This document shows positions 43,400 through 50,555 of a stretch of 64,000 nt of DNA, piece after piece (the first letter of the stretch is position 1; the number at the start of each line of letters is the position of its first letter). The stretch spans positions 1,364,001-1,428,000 of the forward strand of contig NZ_CP048264.1 of the NCBI RefSeq assembly GCF_019469185.1, in the 5' to 3' direction. The notes beneath the pieces were generated by a model that was not told the origin of the DNA, ran no database searches, and saw nothing but the letters and a program-made list of their open reading frames with translations. This DNA is from Gilliamella sp. ESL0441. GTDB taxonomy: Bacteria; Pseudomonadota; Gammaproteobacteria; Enterobacterales; Orbaceae. Position numbers and translations under genes: made by a program.

Positions 43400-43427
43400 A
43401 AAATCCAACTTAAATGAGTTGGATTTT
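43400..43427. terminator. Bidirectional terminator between immunity genes
   Basis: AAAATCCAACT (43400-43410) and AGTTGGATTTT (43417-43427) form an 11-bp stem with A and T flanks on both sides, between convergent genes. Confidence 0.72.
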
Positions 43428-43440
43428 CTTAATATTTTAT

Positions 43441-43905
43441 CTATTCATCTATATTTTCTTCTAAATTATTTAAAAAATTAGAAAACCCATTTATTAAAAA
43501 CCTTATACTTCCATTTGATTCATTAACTTCTCCTAAATCTAGATAAATAATGTAAATATCTTCAGTCTCTACATTCATACAAAATAAATTTCCACCCCAA
43601 TCCATAGCAAAAGGCAGCATATTTGTTGGTATAATATTTTTTTCTATAGATAAAATTTGGTAGATATCTTCGATTCTAAGATCATCTGAATCTGTCTTAT
43701 ACTTAATTGATCTAAAACGGCTAATTTCCACAAAAGTTTCATATTCTTCTATGTAAAAATAGGTCTTTGAAGAAATTCCACCATTATATTTAAAATAATG
43801 ATCTTTAAAGTCTTTTGGAAAGTTAAAATTTATTTGATTTTCAACTTCTTGAATATCTTCAATTGTTAATTTTATAGCACATTCATTAAACATAGGAATA
43901 ATCAT
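43441..43905 (-). CDS. SMI1/KNR4-family immunity protein
   Basis: A 154-residue protein with the SMI1/KNR4 (SUKH) hallmarks: EVENQINFNFPKDFKDHYFKYNGG at the front, LPFAMDWGGNLFCMNV in the middle and a short helical tail. SUKH proteins are common immunity factors against Rhs/CDI nuclease toxins. Translation may start at Met5 (MFNEC). It follows immediately after a decayed frame (TAA directly before its ATG) that may be the tail of its lost toxin. Confidence 0.8.
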   Translation of the reverse strand: MIIPMFNECAIKLTIEDIQEVENQINFNFPKDFKDHYFKYNGGISSKTYFYIEEYETFVEISRFRSIKYKTDSDDLRIEDIYQILSIEKNIIPTNMLPFAMDWGGNLFCMNVETEDIYIIYLDLGEVNESNGSIRFLINGFSNFLNNLEENIDE

Positions 43906-44040
43906 TTAATTACACTCTATTTTTGCTTTTAGCTCTTTGTTGAAGAGCTTTTTCTCTATACTCCTATCATAATCATTTTTTAGCTTCAAAAGTATCAAAT
44001 TCAACTCCAATATGATAAAGCCCGTTTTAGAATATTCAGA
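43906..44040 (-). pseudogene. Possible remnant of a toxin C-terminus
   Basis: On the minus strand two adjoining frames read NGLYHIGVEFDTFEAKK and then NDYDRSIEKKLFNKELKAK before a TAA that directly abuts the SMI1-type gene. The frame change around 43978 suggests a broken gene. The position just upstream of an immunity gene suits a toxin tail, but I do not recognise the domain. Confidence 0.35.
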
Positions 44041-44112
44041 ACTTAGAGACAGAATCAGCCATTACCTTTAGTGGATAAATACACAAAATTTAGGATAGTA
44101 ATTTTGAATTAG

Positions 44113-44342
44113 TTATTTAATAATTCGTATATCCACTTTCTTTTTTAAGCTATCTAGTAAAGTGTAATCAGTAATTTTTTTGCACTTTTCAATCAGTAAA
44201 CCATTCAATTTTTTGAGTTATTTTATGGCTTCTATATTTTCTAAAGCGTTGTTCCGAACCAAAGATAAGCTATTCAAAGGGAGTTTTTCTATTCCTGCTA
44301 ACGTTTCAATTTTTGAGCTATAGATATGAAGTTTTTGTAACT
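44113..44342 (-). pseudogene. Fragment of a leucine-rich-repeat protein
   Basis: Minus-strand translation gives LRR-like text (KLQKLHIYSSKIETLAGIEK, then LPLNSLSLVRNNALENI), a stop at 44218-44220, and in the same frame more repeats (LKKLNGLLIEKCKKITDYTL) ending at TAA 44113. The frame is closed upstream, where it runs into the primase 3' end. It is a truncated remnant with an internal stop, probably from the same foreign DNA as the primase. Confidence 0.6.
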
Positions 44343-45601
44343 TCTTCGCCTACAATACCGCTTTGCGCTATCAGGGTGTTGATGTTTTCAAGGCTTAAAT
44401 GATTGCTTTTTGTTGGTTTGTTTTCAGTTGTTTTTTCTTTTTCAGATGAAACAAAAAAATCACTTGCTTTTGGCTGTAATGCTGGCGTATCAATACTTAC
44501 AGATTTTCTTTCCTGTAGTAGTTTTATAAAAATGGTTTCATCTTCGTGCAGTTGCAGCGTTTCATTTACATCTTTATTAGGCAGCTCTACTGTAGTATAT
44601 GTTATGTTGGGTAACAAGGTTTGTAATGTTTTACAATGCTTTGCTGTCGCTTGTTTGCCTGCTGCATCATTGTCGAGCATAAAAATGATTTCATCCAGTT
44701 GCTGTAATTGGCTCACCGCTTCGGTGTGTTCGTCCGTTAAGCCGTTGGTTCCGTACAGGGCAAGGACTTCGACAAGCTCAGTCTGACAAGCATTTTGCAC
44801 AGTTTCTTTTATCTGTATTAGCGAAGCTGCATCTATAATGCTTTCAGTCAGTATCAGCTTGGTAGTTTCCGGTTTGGGATAATTCGGATATAAGCCCCTG
44901 CGGTTCTTTAAGTAAAAATGTTTGCTCTCGCTGTTATTGTGGATGCTCCGTCCGTAAAGACTTACAGGGTTTCCGGTTTTGTCCCGGAGCATAAAGGTAA
45001 GGCAGTGCTTTGCAAATACTTTATAGCTTACGTTTTCGCCTGTTTGGTTATTGGTTCTTTGCAATGGTTGCAGCATCCCTATGTTTACGCATTGTGCTAT
45101 CAGGCTTTGATCTTTTCTGCTGCTGTGGTGGAACTGCCCGCTATTGAAGCCGATAAAGCCTTTCAGCTTTTCTATGTTCAAGGCTCTTTGCTTGCAGTAC
45201 TGCTTCGCCGGTTCGCTGTGCCATACCGATGAGGCAAAGGTTTTTTCTAAGTGCTGTAAGATGCTTGGGTCTGTTGGTGGTTCTTCTTTTGGTGCTGTTC
45301 CTTGCTTTACATTATTCAATATTAACCCGCTATTTATCATTGTTTTTGCTTTTTCTATGGCTTCGTGCTTGGTGCAGCTTTCTTTGTACAGGATAAAATC
45401 TATTACGTCTATTGCTTTGCCGTGTGTTTTGCAATTGCTACTAAAACAATATACTGTACCTGTCTTTTCATACACCTGCATACTGGGCGTTTTGTCGTTA
45501 TGGAACGGACAGTTTAATCTTTGGTTCTTATCCGTTCTCAACCCGTAATGTGCCAGTACTGCCGTTATGCTTAAACCCTGTCTTATCGCTGATATGTCCA
45601 T
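44318..45601 (-). CDS. CHC2 zinc-finger/Toprim primase, Bacteroidetes type
   Basis: A 427-residue DnaG-like protein. The CHC2 zinc finger has Cys31, His34, Cys52 and Cys57 (CPFHNDKTPSMQV, YCFSSNC). The Toprim part has LTESIIDAASL and FMLDNDAAGKQA. This form, without the helicase-binding C-terminus of housekeeping DnaG, is what I recall from mobile elements of Bacteroidetes. A nine-residue insert (ACQTELVEV) lies in the Toprim region, encoded by a dispersed repeat. The last codons use LRR-remnant DNA out of frame, so the native 3' end was lost. G+C is visibly higher than its neighbours. Confidence 0.78.
   Translation of the reverse strand: MDISAIRQGLSITAVLAHYGLRTDKNQRLNCPFHNDKTPSMQVYEKTGTVYCFSSNCKTHGKAIDVIDFILYKESCTKHEAIEKAKTMINSGLILNNVKQGTAPKEEPPTDPSILQHLEKTFASSVWHSEPAKQYCKQRALNIEKLKGFIGFNSGQFHHSSRKDQSLIAQCVNIGMLQPLQRTNNQTGENVSYKVFAKHCLTFMLRDKTGNPVSLYGRSIHNNSESKHFYLKNRRGLYPNYPKPETTKLILTESIIDAASLIQIKETVQNACQTELVEVLALYGTNGLTDEHTEAVSQLQQLDEIIFMLDNDAAGKQATAKHCKTLQTLLPNITYTTVELPNKDVNETLQLHEDETIFIKLLQERKSVSIDTPALQPKASDFFVSSEKEKTTENKPTKSNHLSLENINTLIAQSGIVGEEVTKTSYL
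44765..44791. repeat. Short dispersed-repeat copy inside the primase gene
   Basis: CTTCGACAAGCTCAGTCTGA and flanks. The core CTTCGACAAGCTCAG is, as I recall, a widely dispersed short repeat in Bacteroidetes and some other bacteria. Its length keeps the primase frame open and adds about nine residues. It occurs once in this window. Confidence 0.6.
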
Positions 45602-45631
45602 TGGAAAATTATTTTAAAAATATTTTTTAGA

Positions 45632-45699
45632 CCGTTTACGGCTCAAAGATACTCTATTCGGATTTATCAACAAAATTTATACGGCTTTTTTAGTCCGTA
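45632..45699. promoter_or_regulatory. Inverted repeats between primase and XRE genes
   Basis: CCGT-TT-ACGG at 45632-45641 and TACGG (45680-45684)/CCGTA (45695-45699) share the ACGG half-site. They sit in the 165-base divergent region, where an XRE regulator would bind to control both genes. Confidence 0.5.
45644..45674 (-). promoter_or_regulatory. Bacteroidetes-type promoter of the primase gene
   Basis: On the minus strand TTTG (45671-45674) is followed after exactly 19 bases by TATCTTTG (45644-45651), matching the Bacteroidetes -33/-7 consensus TTTG and TAnnTTTG. It is 43-73 bases upstream of the primase ATG. Confidence 0.65.
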
Positions 45700-45708
45700 A
45701 AAGAGTTT

Positions 45709-45716
45709 TATATTTG
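45709..45716 (+). promoter_or_regulatory. Bacteroidetes-type -7 element of the XRE gene
   Basis: TATATTTG fits TAnnTTTG, 51 bases before the ATG at 45767. No clear TTTG lies at the right distance upstream, only a T run, so it is weaker support than the primase promoter. Confidence 0.5.
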
Positions 45717-45766
45717 TACTATTAAGTTAAATCAGGAGTTTTATAACCCTTTTAAGTGTTTTTGTT

Positions 45767-46107
45767 ATGGATAGTTTCGGTAAAAGAGTGGCTGCATTAC
45801 GCAAAGAAAGATGATACAGGACGAGCTGGCTAAGCTCCTCAATACTTCTATCTCGGTAATAGGCAGGTATGAACATGACGAGATGATACCGGGTATCGAA
45901 GTGGCTAAAAAAATTGCAGGTTTCTTAAATACTACGGTGGGTTATCTGCTGGGAGAAACGGACAAAGCTGACCTGTTTAAAGACCCCGTAATGCTGCAAC
46001 GGCTGGCGGAACTGGACAATATGCAAAGCGAAGATAAAAACCATATCCTGCACGTGCTGGACGGTTTTATAAAATCTGTAAAACTTAAAAATATCGCTGC
46101 GCTGTAA
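45767..46107 (+). pseudogene. XRE-family regulator, frameshifted
   Basis: ATG at 45767 encodes MDSFGKRVAALRKER and then meets TGA at 45812. The rest of the HTH and linker (MIQDELAKLLNTSISVIGRY, then HDEMIPGIEVAKKIAGFLNT) continues from 45811 in the next frame to 46107. Joined, it is a typical Bacteroidetes repressor of about 115 residues with a C-terminal helical tail. A one-base loss around 45810 explains it. The second part could be translated alone but lacks helix 1. Confidence 0.8.
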
Positions 46108-46111
46108 AATA

Positions 46112-46140
46112 TTAAAGCCACTCTTTTTGAGTGGCTTTAA
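46112..46140. terminator. Bidirectional terminator
   Basis: TTAAAGCCACTC (46112-46123) and GAGTGGCTTTAA (46129-46140), 12-bp perfect stem with loop TTTTT, between the XRE remnant and the convergent immunity-type gene. Confidence 0.75.
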
Positions 46141-46143
46141 TTG

Positions 46144-46671
46144 TTATTCAATAATAGGGCGAATTGGAACAACTCCGCCATTATTATATAATTTATCCAA
46201 ATAATTTTTCACTTCATCAGACCAATAATACTTGGCGAAAGTCTTGTTTAGTAATGTATACCGACTGTCTTCAGTGTGCATACCATAATTAAAATGTTTT
46301 TTAATTTCTTTTTGTAAAATAGAACCATAATGCTTAGCATTTGGACTACGGTTAGGATACCATAAAAATGAAGTATTTGTTATCTTAACTTCATTCTTTG
46401 TCCAAAAGTTTGTCATATAAATAAAGTCGTTTTTGTCATCAACAAGTGGACGATGATTTAGTAATTTTATTTTTGCTTCATAATCTTCCTTGGTACCAAT
46501 ATTGATAAGGATATTACTATCAACAAAATCCAACATACTGATACTACTTGATACAACTATACCACTTTTCTCAAAGTTTTTATCATTAAAAAAGACAAGG
46601 TTATTATTTTCTAAAAAATTATTTACAAATTCAATTATGCATTTTCTGGATGCAACTATATTTAGTTCCAT
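46144..46671 (-). CDS. Putative immunity protein of the first Rhs tip
   Basis: Start chosen at ATG 46671, which overlaps the stop of the upstream Rhs tip (TAATG); three more codons are open upstream. The 175-residue product has no signal and no family I recognise (contains YMTNFWTKNEVKIT and FLWYPNRSPNAKHYGSILQK). Its tight coupling to a toxin-bearing Rhs end is the only clue and marks it as cognate immunity protein. Confidence 0.6.
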   Translation of the reverse strand: MELNIVASRKCIIEFVNNFLENNNLVFFNDKNFEKSGIVVSSSISMLDFVDSNILINIGTKEDYEAKIKLLNHRPLVDDKNDFIYMTNFWTKNEVKITNTSFLWYPNRSPNAKHYGSILQKEIKKHFNYGMHTEDSRYTLLNKTFAKYYWSDEVKNYLDKLYNNGGVVPIRPIIE

Positions 46672-47390
46672 TAGTGACAACTTGTTTTTGGTTTCGGCTT
46701 CTTATTTGTTTCTGGATGAGTATAGGAGCGGAAATGCACCCTTTCAGGAACACCATTGGCGTGTCTAATTTTATTCAAATCCTGCATAGCTAATATCTCT
46801 CTGGTAACAGGCTTTCCTTTTGCATTAGTCTTTCCTACATTACCCCAATGTGTTTTACCGTCAGCATCTTGCCAAACAATATCAGGACGTCTTCCTGATT
46901 TATGCCCTCCAGGAGTTTCAAATAATTTTTCTTTTTCGTATCCACCTCCGTATATAATCGTACCTCCATCGGATATTATTTCATCTGCCCAGGATTTGAT
47001 TGTTTGATTATGAGGTCCTTTTCCTCCCGTTTTAGGTCCACGTTTTGCAAGCCCGAACGGGTCTATCCACGCATTCGTGTCATGGACGTAGCCGTAGAGC
47101 TGTATGCCTCCGTGTAATCCAATCGGGTCTTTGCTTATATAAGTTCCTGTATTACTGTCGTAATATCGGAAGCGGTTATAATAAAGCCCGTCTAGTTCCT
47201 TATCTTCGTACTGCCCCAGTTGCCTGAACGGAATAAACGACTTATTGTTAAATAAATTTTCCCGTATTCTGCCATAGATGTCAAATTCTACCTGCCAAAC
47301 CAGCTCACCTTTATCATCATAGACCTGAACCGGTCTGCCCAAATAATCCTAAACAATCGAGTAGGACTTACCCTCGCATAGCTTTGCAGT
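46671..47390 (-). pseudogene. Orphan Rhs tip 1 with a nuclease-like toxin domain
   Basis: From ATG 47342 the frame gives 223 residues: the end of an Rhs core (LGRPVQVYDDKG, FDIYGRIREN, LGQYEDKELDGLYYNRFRYY), the hyperconserved DPIGL...WIDPFGLA junction, then a toxin tip with SGRRPDIVWQDADGKTHWGNV and GKPVTREILAMQDL. The Rhs frame continues upstream to about 47390 but contains a TAG in place of the Ser codon present in copy 2. No full Rhs gene exists here, so this is a displaced tip. The tip may be a PD-(D/E)XK-type nuclease, from RPDI and a following acidic pattern only. Confidence 0.72.
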
Positions 47391-47570
47391 AGAAAGATAG
47401 CTTTACACATCTTAATTTTTAAAACTGCGAATTAAAAACAGATCGAAAACTCTGAAAAAACGAAAAAAGAAGCTAAACTGCCCAAATACAAATTGATAGT
47501 GTGTAAAAATGTGGAAACTCAGAACAGTAAAGAGATTTAGTGTAATTGTTAATAACTTTTTATTTTGGGG
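47046..47570 (-). repeat. Rhs-tip repeat, copy 1
   Basis: The Rhs 3' region and roughly 180 bases of non-coding DNA upstream of it align by eye with 48738-49290. Shared landmarks upstream of the Rhs frame (plus strand) include AACAG.TCGAAAA, TCAGAACAGT and TGTAATTGT. Divergence is large enough that the duplication is not recent. Confidence 0.7.
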
Positions 47571-47662
47571 GTTTTTGACAGCTAAAAACGGACAAGAAAC
47601 CAGATTTTAGAAAACAATTTTTTAAATGCGTGGTTTAGCCATACCTTTTTTGCCCCTTGTTC

Positions 47663-47713
47663 TTCCGCTTTGGAGCGGAAAGAGATAAAAAAACCGCTTC
47701 GATTGAAGCGGTT
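47663..47713 (-). terminator. Tandem hairpin terminator after the DUF4304-like gene
   Basis: AACCGCTTC (47692-47700) with GAAGCGGTT (47705-47713), followed on the minus strand by TTTTTTT. A second hairpin TTCCGCT/AGCGGAA at 47663-47680 lies just beyond. It is the best terminator in the island. Confidence 0.8.
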
Positions 47714-47720
47714 CTTAATA

Positions 47721-48360
47721 TTAAGCATTTAAATTATTCAGAACATTCTTATACCGTTCTCTATATGCTTCTTCCTCTAAAAAATATTTATTTGCAACCT
47801 TTTTTGCATTTTCGGTATCGTTTAGAATAGAGTACATTGCTACTGCAAGAAGAGCAACTACATCATTGCTAATTGAAAAAAAATATAACTCATTATTTTC
47901 AATAATCTTTCAGTACTTCTTGAATTTTTCCTCTCTTATCAAGAAATGGTATTATCTTTTCTATGATTAGAGGCTTGATTTCTGTTTCAATAATTTTATT
48001 CATTTCTTCAATAGAAAACGGTCGCCAGCTAATAGCATTTGAACCAACAATAAGCCCTGCATCAACATTTACAACTGTGTCTACATTGTCAAACTTATTA
48101 TTAGAACCTTTTAATTTGGTCGTTACACTATTAATTTCGTTTGAATCAAAGCGTATCATAATATTTAGATGCCCAATACTTTTGTCATCTTGATATTTAG
48201 AGGGCGTAAAATAGAATAATATGCTTTGTTCAAAATCATCTTTTTTTCTTTGGAACTTCAAAGCCCCTTTTTTCCATTTGAATCCTAAATTAACAAGTTT
48301 CACTACAATACTACTCTCTATTGTTTCTTGTAATAGCGTCTTTAACTCTTTAGTGTTCAT
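47721..48360 (-). pseudogene. DUF4304-like immunity gene, C-terminus frameshifted
   Basis: The main frame 47899-48360 encodes 153 residues resembling DUF4304 proteins (LVNLGFKWKKGALKFQRKKD, HLNIMIRFDSNEIN). After its TGA, the next frame runs on for about 60 well-composed residues (SISNDVVALLAVAMYSILND, then KKVANKYFLEEEAYRERY) to TAA at 47721, right before a terminator. One base lost near 47905 would explain this; the 153-residue part could still fold. The ATG overlaps the toxin-tip stop (TAATG). Confidence 0.6.
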
Positions 48361-49085
48361 TATTTACATCCTGTTTTTCTAATTGTTATTTTTTCTTGAA
48401 CTTCTCTTCCTTTAAATTTGCCTACACCTTTTGCAGGTGTTGCTTTGCTTACCTCGTTGTCAAAAATTCTTTGTGCTTTTGTTTTGGATGCTGTGTTTGA
48501 TTTAACTTCTACTCCGACAACTGTGTCCCGTCAGGTTTTCTAAAAACTAAATCATATCGTCTTAATTGTCCGCTTGAATTTCTTACTGACAATTCATCCC
48601 CTAAATGTATCCAACCTTTATTAGATGATAAGTCTGTATGAACGGCATCAACTGCCCCCCTGCCCAGAAATTCCCTATCCTTGCGGAGATGCAAATTTTC
48701 CATTCGAGGTAAGCCAACCGTTATTCCATTCGATACCGCTCAATCCAAAAGGGTCTATCCAAGCGCTTGTATCGTGAACATAAGCGTAAAAATTCGGGTT
48801 ATTCCCCTCCAGTTTTATGGGATCTTGGCTTATATAAGTTCCCGTATTACTATCGTTATACCTAAACCGGTTATAATAAAGCCCCGTTTCAACATCCTAA
48901 TACTGCCCAAGTAGCCTGAGCGGAATAAACGACTTATTGTTAAATAAATTTTCCCGTATTCTGCCATAAATATCAAATTCCACCTCTTAAATCAGCTTAC
49001 CTTTATCATCCATAGGGCTGAGCCGGTCTGCCCAAATAATCCGATACAATTGAGTAGGACTTGACTTCCCATAGTTTAGCTGTGG
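48360..49085 (-). pseudogene. Orphan Rhs tip 2 with a broken PD-(D/E)XK toxin
   Basis: Minus-strand reading gives TAKLWEVKSYSIVSDYLGRP, then degenerate Rhs core with several stops and shifts, the WIDPFGLS junction near 48750, and a tip containing VDAVHTDLSSNKGW, RRYDLVFRKPDGTQ. A frameshift near 48518 (TAG follows) breaks it; the next frame continues VVGVEVKSNTASK to a TAA at 48360-48362. Asp in YDLVF and Glu-Val-Lys in GVEVK are the classic nuclease core. The stop overlaps the immunity start. Confidence 0.72.
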
Positions 49086-49290
49086 GAAGAAAGCTTCATA
49101 CATATAAATTTTAAAATTGTGAACTAAAAACAGCTCGAAAAACTTTGAAAAAACAAAAACTGCTAACCGCATAAAATACGTAAAAAGCCCATTCTCAAAG
49201 TACCTAATGTAAGTTGATAGAGTGAAAAAAGGTGAAAATTCAGAACAGTTAATGAATTTTGTGTAATTGTGGATTTTTTTTTATTTTGAG
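48738..49290 (-). repeat. Rhs-tip repeat, copy 2
   Basis: Diverged duplicate of 47046-47570, including the stretch upstream of the Rhs frame. This copy keeps the Ser codon (SYSIVSDYLG) lost in copy 1 but has more stops elsewhere. Confidence 0.7.
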
Positions 49291-49344
49291 TAATTTTAAA
49301 AATTAAAAATTCAATAAAAACATAATGTTGATAAACATCCTTAC

Positions 49345-49944
49345 TTATATTTTCTCGTAAATTGTTCGTTCTTGTGGAGTAATGTCAATGCTATCACTAA
49401 ATTGTAATCCTTTCAAATTGGCATTAAATAATGCTTTTTTTATTCTTTCACTTACGACTATTATACGAGGCGACTCTTTACAAAGAGTAACATCAATGTT
49501 TGATTCTTTCGTAAAAATATTATCTTTTAATTTCATATAATAAAACATATATTTTGGATTATTGACATCAAAATTCATAATGCTGTACTCGCTTTTTTCA
49601 ATATCTACACAAGGTGTTTTATTCGGGACATTTAATGCAAAAAAACCTTCTATCTTTTCATTTTCACAATATAGCTCCACATCAAAAAACTGAAGAGTAT
49701 TTGTATTGGCTTCTAAGACTTCTTTTAAAAGTTTATTTACAAGTTTAGGACCTGATGATTCTAATATTAAGGCAGATTTAACTTTATTTAAATTAGATTT
49801 TTTAGGGATACTAAAAAACAATGGTAATTCTTTTTCAGGGAAAAATCGTCCTTTTAAAAACTCTAAAAAATCTGTCGAAATATCATTTTCATAAATAACC
49901 CAACCATATGTATTCTTGGTAGTATTTATAATATATCCTTTCAT
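49345..49944 (-). CDS. Imm11/DUF1629-like immunity protein
   Basis: A 199-residue protein whose C-terminal half (FYYMKLKDNIFTKES, PRIIVVSERIKKALFNANLK, GLQFSDS) follows the DUF1629 layout also seen in the 42776-43333 gene, though the sequences differ widely. Its upstream toxin is absent: about 30 bases before the ATG the sequence changes to what looks like the end of the Mu-like prophage. Family assignment is by pattern only. Confidence 0.55.
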   Translation of the reverse strand: MKGYIINTTKNTYGWVIYENDISTDFLEFLKGRFFPEKELPLFFSIPKKSNLNKVKSALILESSGPKLVNKLLKEVLEANTNTLQFFDVELYCENEKIEGFFALNVPNKTPCVDIEKSEYSIMNFDVNNPKYMFYYMKLKDNIFTKESNIDVTLCKESPRIIVVSERIKKALFNANLKGLQFSDSIDITPQERTIYEKI

Positions 49945-50162
49945 AAAATCATCCCCGGGAATAATGGATTACATCATTTAAATATATTCGTTTTATGTCA
50001 TTGGCACATATAAGGTTAAATGTAATCGAGTCTTTAGCCTATTTGAAATAGAACATGATAAATAATAACAGAATGATGAGATAAATGGGATATAACAAAA
50101 TAAAAGGGGAAATAATGAAATTGTTTTTTGAAAAAGTGTTACAAAATATGAAATAAAAAATT

Positions 50163-50195
50163 GCCTAAAAAATTTTGCTCTAAAATTAATTAGGC
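50163..50195 (-). terminator. Candidate terminator of the prophage early operon
   Basis: GCCTAA (50163-50168) and TTAGGC (50190-50195) with an AT-rich loop; on the minus strand AATTTTTTATTTC follows. It overlaps the mor stop codon. Confidence 0.5.
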
Positions 50196-50552
50196 GTCAT
50201 TAAAATCAAACAGTGTTGGTTGCTTTTCTTTTATCATTCGTTTATGAACTCTGTCAATTACTTTCCTGATACCACGTTCAGTCATATTATATTTTTGGCT
50301 TAGTTCTGCATAGTTATTACCTTTAAATGCATCATAGATTTGCAAGTCACGTTGGTTAAGTTTGAAGATATAATCACGCGGAAAAGTGAAGTTTTGACCT
50401 CCAAATAGTTCTGAAATTGTATTTGCAATGCTATCACCTAACTGTGCTGCAATATCTTCAGGTAAACCGTAATCCATCGCATCGTTAGCTACAGATAATG
50501 ATACATGTGTTAGTAATTCATGACGTTTAATAGACATTGCAGACTTAGTCAT
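50190..50552 (-). CDS. mor: Mor-family transcription activator
   Basis: A 120-residue protein with the Mor/C fold: an N-terminal dimerisation part (GLPEDIAAQLGDSIANTISELFGG) and C-terminal HTH (YNMTERGIRKVIDRVHKRM). In Mu, Mor turns on the middle promoter. It is the last gene of the leftward early operon, and its targets should lie in the rightward half of this prophage. Confidence 0.87.
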   Translation of the reverse strand: MTKSAMSIKRHELLTHVSLSVANDAMDYGLPEDIAAQLGDSIANTISELFGGQNFTFPRDYIFKLNQRDLQIYDAFKGNNYAELSQKYNMTERGIRKVIDRVHKRMIKEKQPTLFDFNDA

Positions 50553-50555
50553 AAT

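Larger units (their letters stand above)
44341..46140. mobile_element. Bacteroidetes-derived DNA fragment
   Basis: Primase and divergent XRE regulator with Bacteroidetes-type promoter spacing and a repeat unlike the rest of the window. No transposase, integrase or terminal repeat is visible, so this is a fragment rather than a complete element. The ends given are those of recognisable foreign sequence. Confidence 0.55.

Noticed and set aside
44918..45548. Rightward ORFs of 104 and 134 residues inside the primase region
   Set aside because: They are antisense to well-supported primase motifs and lack start sites or families.
44318..46140. Assembly chimera with a Bacteroidetes contig
   Set aside because: Host-type immunity and Rhs remnants lie on both sides and the joint on the left enters another remnant, so natural transfer is simpler; read coverage would settle it.
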